NCBI GenBank assembly: GCA_951213105.1
Contig: OX578146.1
Coordinates: 56,737,069 to 56,801,068, forward strand
DNA: 64,000 nt
Origin: Amaurobius ferox
Taxonomy: Eukaryota > Arthropoda > Arachnida > Araneae > Amaurobiidae
Reading direction: 5' to 3'
A program made the translations under genes and the position numbers. Numbering within the stretch: the stretch's first letter is position 1; each line of letters begins with the position of its first letter. The notes under the pieces are model-generated. The model was not told the origin of the DNA. It was given only the letters and a program-made list of their open reading frames with translations, and ran no database searches. Below, piece by piece: positions 58,217 to 64,000 of this stretch.

Positions 58217-58697
58217 AAAATAACTACTAATGCTAAGACTGCATCACAAATCCTAATAAGGGATATCTTCTGGCCACGAAGGCCGTAAGCAAATGACATT
58301 TCTCTCACTAAAACCCTTAACTTTCAGGGTACATGAGGTCATTTCAATATTAAATGGAGTGATATTATAAAATTCCAAATTCTAAAGGTGGTTGTTGAGC
58401 CTGCTGTTGAGCCTTTAATGATGTTGAACCTGCTATTGAACCTTTAAAGTTGTTGAACCTGCTGATAACCGTATTGGGTGAGCAGACATGAAATGGTAAG
58501 AAGAGTTGGCACTTAGTGCCTATCTGCAGCCGTAAAGAAAATAATGGCAAAAAAGAGAGAGAGAAACAACTGAGAGATTATTTTGTAGATAAGAATAATT
58601 CGATGAAACTTTCTACACTACTGGTTTTAACAGAGAAATCCACTAATGGTTAGAAAACTGTTATTTTTCACTTTAAATGCATTCTCTTCAAAATGGT
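58217..58697. other. Spacer with a short degenerate repeat
   Basis: A 30-bp unit of the type GTTGAACCTGCTGTTGAGCC occurs about two and a half times at 58388-58465. Nothing else recognised. Confidence 0.55.
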
Positions 58698-60005
58698 GTT
58701 TTTAACACTTTACAACAAACTTGAAAAGTGTTTATGACTTTGTCCATTCTGTCTGTGTGTCTGTCTGTCTGTCCGTTAGCACGATAACTGCCGTAAAAAT
58801 GACCTAATCAAAATGAAATTTTAGTATGTTGTTCAGACGGTCTGCAGGACCTATGGAAATATAAATGAAAAATATCATCCAATTAGTTTTGGATTGAACC
58901 CGGGTAGTAAAAGTGAAATCACTGAATCCTATGGGACCAAATTTTTTGAACATTTTTTAAGCGAATTTAAAATTCACAAATTGCTTCGAAAATTTTTGGT
59001 AATATTCAAATAGTTCCATAAAATATATAAAAAAAAAAGTCAGCGAAATATATTCAGTAGTTATTTAAATAAAAATTAAAATAATAATTACACATCTTAT
59101 ATGAAACGATCACGTGACCATGATATGAAACGATCACATGACCCACTTCAAACTAATATATGGTATCCATCTTGTCTCCAAATCGTGATTTTTAAAGTTC
59201 CTTTTAATTCATATTGAGTGTTGTATCCGTCCTAAAACCACTTTATTTTTGCTTAAATTCTGTGCATCTACATACTGAAACAACGCAATTACAATATATT
59301 TGAGTTCAAATAATCATCCAAATTTGATTATTTCTACAACGAAGCCTATTTTTCACTTATGTAAAATGTAAACAGCAAAATATGTAGAATAAATTGTATT
59401 AGAATTTCTGTACTTCTATAACACAAAATTATTTAGCTCATGGAGTCTGCATACCTGATATGAATGAAATATGTATTGATTTTACACAGAGAAGCACGAT
59501 TTTTTTATGAAGTTTTAAGCATGGAGTTTAATAACTTGTAGCTCCATGGCCTTAATTTTTAAATAAAATGAATTATTACAGTATTGTGATGAATGAAATG
59601 AATGGGAAATTGTTTATGAATAAAATGCTGGTTTTATAGAGAGAACCAGGCATGTTATTTTTCTATACATCATTTGAATGAATTTCAGTTGTTTTCAATG
59701 AAATTTTCAAATATAATAAATTATCATAATATTATGATAATTCTGAAATTATTACCAAGGAATGTATCGTATTTTAGAAATGTTTAAACCAGGCAATTTA
59801 TATTTCAATACCGTCATTTGAATGAAGTTCATTTTTTTCGATGAAGGTTTAAGTTTTCAAATATAATAAATTAATGTAGTATTGTGATAAGTTTTAAAAT
59901 ATTACCGAGGAATTTATTGCATTTTAGAGATGTTTAAATGAAATTCCATTGAAGTTGGAAAGTGTTTCATAATCAATTCTTTAAGCATGGTTGATCTTTC
60001 TTGTT
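58698..60005 (+). mobile_element. Family A repeat, copy 7, complete
   Basis: The best complete copy. It opens TTTTTAACACTTTACAAC, then TTGAAAAGTG (hairpin), then TTTATGACTTTGTCCATTCT and (GTCT)n at 58750-58773. It closes with AGTTGGAAAGTGTTTCATAA, a tail hairpin and GATCTTTCTTGTT. AACACTTTACAAC at the start and GTTGGAAAGTGTT near the end form a 13-bp inverted repeat with one mismatch. Confidence 0.9.
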
Positions 60006-60179
60006 CAATGTTTATGTACTTTTTTCTCATAAAAAAAGTTAATACGTTAACTCAAAAAATTTAGACCAATTTTATATTGCTTAGTTTTATGAGCAGTTAC
60101 CGGGATTTTATCGAATTATTTCTTGACATATTTTTAAATTTAAATTACTACTAATTATAAAGTAAAAATATCATTTTTT

Positions 60180-60295
60180 CAGTAAAATATTATAATTCTT
60201 AATACACATTAACAAAATCACTAAGTATGCGTTAACTGCTGATAAATGCCTATTCTAAATTTCCTACAAATAGTTTCTCTGAATAATGCGCATAA
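60180..60295 (+). repeat. Flanking direct repeat, copy 1 (copy 2 at 61533-61650)
   Basis: CAGTAAAATATTATAATTCT ... GATAAATGCCTATTCTAAAT ... CCTACAAATAGTTTCTCTG is matched in order at 61533 by CAGTAAACAAATTATAATTC ... GGTAAATGCATATTCTAAAT ... CCTACAAATAGTTTCTGTT. The pair brackets the B-prime copy at 60305. Confidence 0.75.
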
Positions 60296-60304
60296 GTTTT
60301 GTCT

Positions 60305-61222
60305 TTTTACATACCTTATATACATTGTATAATGTATAAGGAAAGTATTGTGAAGGGGTCGAAATTTCGAATTCGAATTTTCGACGGGAGAGTATATTTC
60401 ATGCATCCCTGGTCCACGAATCGAAAATTTTTGAGGTGATGTGTGTGTGCATGTGTGGCAGTGAGTCTATGGAGACGATATCTCACGAACGAAAGAATAA
60501 GATTTGGTACAAAAATTACAATCCGTGAATACTGGCAGCCTATTGTCTTTAAACACAATCGGATATTCATAACCCCCCTCAATTTTTGAATGAAATTTTG
60601 AAAAAATCATCAAAAAATAGAAAACTATAATCAAGTTACGCAAATGGACAATTCTTATGTAATTTTTCCTTCGAAAACGATTGACATAAATTTTAGAAAG
60701 CTAACATGAACCGTTCTCGAGTTATGGCATGTTTTTCAAATAAATTTAACAAAAAATCTCATAAATTAAAAAAAAAATATTAACAGTTGAGAAACACGTT
60801 CACTTTTTATATGTACTATCATGCGATAAATTTGATGACATCATTCTCGTGGATAGCTCATTCCATTCATGAGAAAAGATATTTTGAGTAATATTTTTGT
60901 ATTTGAACTCCAAAAGTCATTTATCTGCTATAAGAATAACTTATTCCTCCGTCCATAACGCTTGACGTGATTTTGGCGACAGATTTGGTGGAATATCGCT
61001 AACTTGGCCATATTTTCTAAATAATTGCCAAATTAACGAAAAGCTCGCCAAATGGATAAAAATGACGTTAAATCAATGAAAATGACGACTAATTGCCGAA
61101 AATCCAATATCTTGGAAAGAATATAAATATCAACTGTAAGAATAACTTATATTTTTTTACTGAAAAGCAGTAAATTCATTGCATTATATAAGGAAAGTCA
61201 TATGCTGCCCACATCAGATTTT
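60305..61222 (+). mobile_element. Family B-prime repeat, copy 2
   Basis: Plus-oriented: opens near CCTTATATACATTGTATAAT with GTATAAGGAAAGT, (GT)n short at 60440-60460, F module inverted relative to 36085 at about 60930-61120, and end ATATAAGGAAAGTCATATGC with TGCCCACATCAGATTTT. It faces copy 1 (57191) across family A copy 7. Confidence 0.85.
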
Positions 61223-63117
61223 CTAACATGGGTCAAATTGGCAATCTTTGAAATACTTCCGTCGCCCCTAAAGTATTTTTAATCCTGCGTGTTACAATGG
61301 ATATACTTATCAGAAAACTGATGTATTACCTATTATATTTTAACTAATGCACAAGTAAATTAACAATTTATTAATATTATTGTATCTGATTTGCATACAA
61401 TTTCATACATCACATTATTAGGTAATCGCTATTTCCTGTGTAACAGCTAGATGCTGTTCATAGGAGATGGTGATATTTTTAGACGGTATCTTTTAGCGGT
61501 ATTTTGGTATTTTTAGAGTAAATATACCCTTTTCCAGTAAACAAATTATAATTCTTAAAATATTAACAAATGGCTATGTTTACGTGCGTATTAAAAGCTG
61601 GTAAATGCATATTCTAAATTTCATACACTTCCTACAAATAGTTTCTGTTAAAAGTCTTACTTAATACCGTTAAAAATCCAGCCTAAAGATATATCCAGCC
61701 TATTTCCTATGATCAGCATCTAATAGCTATTACGTAAGGAATAACAATTAATTAATAATGTATAGTATGAAATTATGTACAAATCAAATACAATAATAAT
61801 ACTGATGAGAGCTGGTAAAAGTGAAACCAGTTTACGGATATTTGTTGCTTCACTGGAAACAGGAATCGAAACTTTGAAATACAACGTAATAGAGGGTTTT
61901 GTCACTAAGGAGATACATATTTTAATTAGATATATTTTCATTTTCAATGATCATTTAACACTTGACTCCGGATTACTCTTAATTGCAGCTAAATTATGAC
62001 CATTTAATTTCCAGCACTTAAACAATTTAAGCTAACTTAACGAGCATTCATAAAGAATTAAGCACTTTCTTAATTATCAAAATGGCTGCATTTCCTTGTC
62101 CTCTATTAGTTCTCAGCGAAAATAATGAGTTTCACTCAATTTGCATTTTAAATTCATTCTAATGCCGTAATAGCTGTTTAAAAAGCTTACTGTTTAAGTG
62201 ATTTAGTTAGTAATCATTATGGCTTATTTATTTATTGGGGAATTCAAGTGAAGAACCAACCCATCAGTGAAAAATTTCATGAATTATACCCTATTTACTG
62301 TTCAAAACTCAACTTATGGAGGAGAGTGTATATCAAATATATTCCTTTTAAACATTTTGGTTCTTTGGGAAATTTATACTTTTTATTATTACTAATTACA
62401 ATAAATGTCTCAGAAGTCATTGTTGATTTCGGATAAAAGCAGAGTTTGGCAAAATACACAGAAAATGTATTTTCCATACGAAATACTTGTTTTGGGGAGC
62501 ATAAAATACCAACTATAACATACTTTTCAAATTTAAAAAATTCCAAGTACAGAATACTTGTATTTTAAAATACATTTAACATGCGAAACACTTTTCAAAA
62601 ATTAAACATTGCTGTGGATTGAACTACAAATTTTCAATCCAAAAAGTCATATTTATTTATACATTATATTTTTAATAATAATGGAAGATGGCTGTATTTT
62701 TGCTTCTAACGGAAAAATCTAAGCGACGTACGGCCATTTAATTTGGTACGTAGGTACTTCATATGGTATTAGTATACATTTAGTTGATATAACTATATAT
62801 AACTAAACTATAAATAAACTGACTTAAAGAGATACTGTAACACAAATAAGAATAATTATATAGTTCATTAAATAAATTTTATATCAAGAAATCAATGGAA
62901 TGCAAGTCAGTAAAATATAAATTTGTTGTAGGAAGCAGAACAACAATCCATGGGAAATAAAACTAATTGTAGAATATTAGGATCAATTACAATAGATAAC
63001 AATGGATAGCAACAACGGAGAGAAGGCAAAAAAATTGTAAAATCATGAAGGGGTGCATACTGTTATTTGCAATCTAAAACAACAAATTTAATTTCTTTTC
63101 ATTAAATAAATTTGCTA
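61223..63117. other. Intergenic, second flanking repeat copy
   Basis: Apart from 61533-61650 nothing is recognised. The opposed frames at 61720-61999 (74 and 75 residues) overlap on both strands and have no domain. 62248-62546 likewise. Confidence 0.45.
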
Positions 63118-63121
63118 CACT

Positions 63122-63307
63122 TGCGGCGGCAAAGACGACTCTGCTCCTGCCTAAAGAGATCTGATCAAAAGATTCTTGGAACCTGTACCCGAATTATAAG
63201 AACGAAGCCGAAGCTAGCTTTTGTTCTATACTTATAATGTCGGTCTTGTAAACAGGAGGTCCCGAGTTCGGCCCTGGCTCGGGACAGGCAACATCCTTTC
63301 CGCCACA
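63122..63307 (+). mobile_element. TRIM left LTR with tRNA-Thr-like segment
   Basis: Contains ATAATGTCGGTCTTGTAAAC followed by AGGAGGTCCCGAGTTCGGCC, which resembles the anticodon arm (loop CTTGTAA, anticodon TGT) and T arm with a B-box-like GAGTTCGGCCC of a tRNA-Thr. GTCCCGAG and CTCGGGAC form a perfect 8-bp stem around the loop. The acceptor and D arm do not fold well. Either a tRNA-derived pol III promoter was captured in the LTR, or the likeness is partial convergence. Confidence 0.6.
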
Positions 63308-63568
63308 ACGATGACTGGACGTTTGAAACACACAAACCTTTCTTACGCCAACGATCTCACATCTCAACACGAGATGACAGCACGACACGGAGTCAGAGTC
63401 CTTGCCACCCTCTTCCTGGTTGACCACGACTGACGTCACGCCCGAGGCGACACGCCTCCCGGCCTTCAGCCCTCAACTGAGTCTCGGATGGGGACACGCG
63501 GGGGTTTTCTGGAATGGCCCCCCTCCCCGCCGAAATTCGACCCGGGCTCCTCATCAGGTGGGGGAGTG

Positions 63569-63753
63569 TGCGGCAGCAAAGGCGACTCTGCTCCTGCCAA
63601 AAGACATCTGATCAAAAGATGATTGGAACCTGTACCCGAATTATAAGAACGCAGCCGAAGCTAGCTTTTGCTCTATACTTATAATGTCGGTCTTGTAAGC
63701 ACATGGTCCCGAGATCGGTCCTGGCTTCGAACAGGCGACGCTCAATCGCCACA
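63569..63753 (+). mobile_element. TRIM right LTR
   Basis: Same layout as the left LTR. The tRNA-like loop CTTGTAA is kept, but the stem has lost pairs (CTTCGAAC in place of CTCGGGAC) and the B box reads GAGATCGGTCC. It may start two bases earlier (TGTGCGGC). Confidence 0.85.
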
Positions 63754-63757
63754 CACT

Positions 63758-64000
63758 CAACAGAAAGATTATTTTTCGCATCAAAAGGTTAGAAGAAAAA
63801 CAATTACCATGAATATAAAAATATAATAAAATATATTTTTTTCTAACATTGGAAGAATGGACTAAGCTTACAACTCACATATGTATAGATGGAAGGCTAA
63901 ATCTATAAAGGATGGAAGGCTAACAAATGCCACTGACGAAGACAGTGTTGTCAAAGCAGTTAAAAATATAAAATTTTGTAAAATAATAAGATGTGTGTAG
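63758..64000. other. Intergenic, window end
   Basis: AT-rich. GGATGGAAGGCTAA-like phrases occur twice at about 63890-63920. Nothing else recognised. Confidence 0.5.

Larger units (their letters stand above)
63122..63753 (+). mobile_element. TRIM: complete miniature LTR element, 632 bp
   Basis: Two direct repeats, 63122-63307 and 63569-63753, about 88 percent alike by eye, both beginning TGCGGC and ending CGCCACA, enclose 261 bp. CACT stands on both sides (63118-63121 and 63754-63757), a 4-bp target duplication. A purine tract AGGTGGGGGAG (63556-63566) lies directly before the second repeat, where LTR elements have their polypurine tract. The interior has no gag or pol. It is far more GC-rich than its surroundings. 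The overlapping 69-81 residue frames are not genes. TRIMs depend on enzymes of full-size LTR elements. Confidence 0.88.

Noticed and set aside
63194..63611. Overlapping frames of 69-81 residues on both strands
   Set aside because: They fall in the GC-rich TRIM, where stop codons are rare by composition. No homology to gag or pol.

Overview
This is a strongly AT-rich stretch of eukaryotic, almost certainly arthropod, genomic DNA. No order can be assigned from the sequence alone. I recognise no intact host gene. The long reading frames are short, carry no recognisable domain, and mostly lie inside repeats; several are simply translated microsatellites. The window is best read as an accessory, transposon-packed interval whose content is layers of nested mobile elements and satellite arrays.

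Layout. 1-4.6 kb: three copies of a 1.25-1.3 kb dispersed repeat (family A), the middle one old and split by a SINE. 6-10.7 kb: two full-length SINEs with a 5S rRNA-derived head and a tRNA-like second part, a widespread-type arthropod repeat with a recent 449-bp internal duplication (family C), a foldback DNA element, and a truncated family A copy. 12.7-14.3 kb: a satellite of about 220 bp per unit carrying a tRNA box-A-like motif. 15 kb: a probable solo LTR. 17.4-23.8 kb: six copies of family B, three head to tail, then one plus and two inverted; between them sits a possible signal-peptide first exon. 25.4-28.6 kb: LTR-element remnant, family D, family A and half of a family B copy. 29.4-34.8 kb: a decayed Ty3/gypsy-like LTR element with gag and a mutated aspartic protease but no reverse transcriptase, interrupted by the foldback element. 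36-38.9 kb: tandem and dispersed repeats. 39.5 kb: a heat-shock-element plus TATA promoter with no recognisable gene behind it. 43.2-46.5 kb: a dimeric 150/298-bp satellite with a SINE inserted, then a 29-30 bp minisatellite. 48.3-49.1 kb: a foldback element with tandem repeats in its arms and a 10-bp target duplication. 50-61 kb: more copies of families A, B-prime, C and D and of the SINE. 63.1-63.75 kb: a complete miniature LTR element (TRIM) whose LTRs contain a tRNA-Thr-like segment.

How the parts relate. Families A, B, B-prime and D look unrelated in sequence but share one plan: a terminal motif folded into a 5' hairpin, a (TGTC)n or (GT)n microsatellite behind it, and the same motif again, inverted, near the 3' end, with a short tail after it; in A and B the tail holds a small hairpin. 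This plan fits the non-autonomous Helentron derivatives (HINE/DINE type). The SINE appears as a tRNA-only form and as a 5S+tRNA form, and copies of both are framed by target-site duplications, so the composite moves as one unit. No autonomous enzyme for any of these families is visible in the window.
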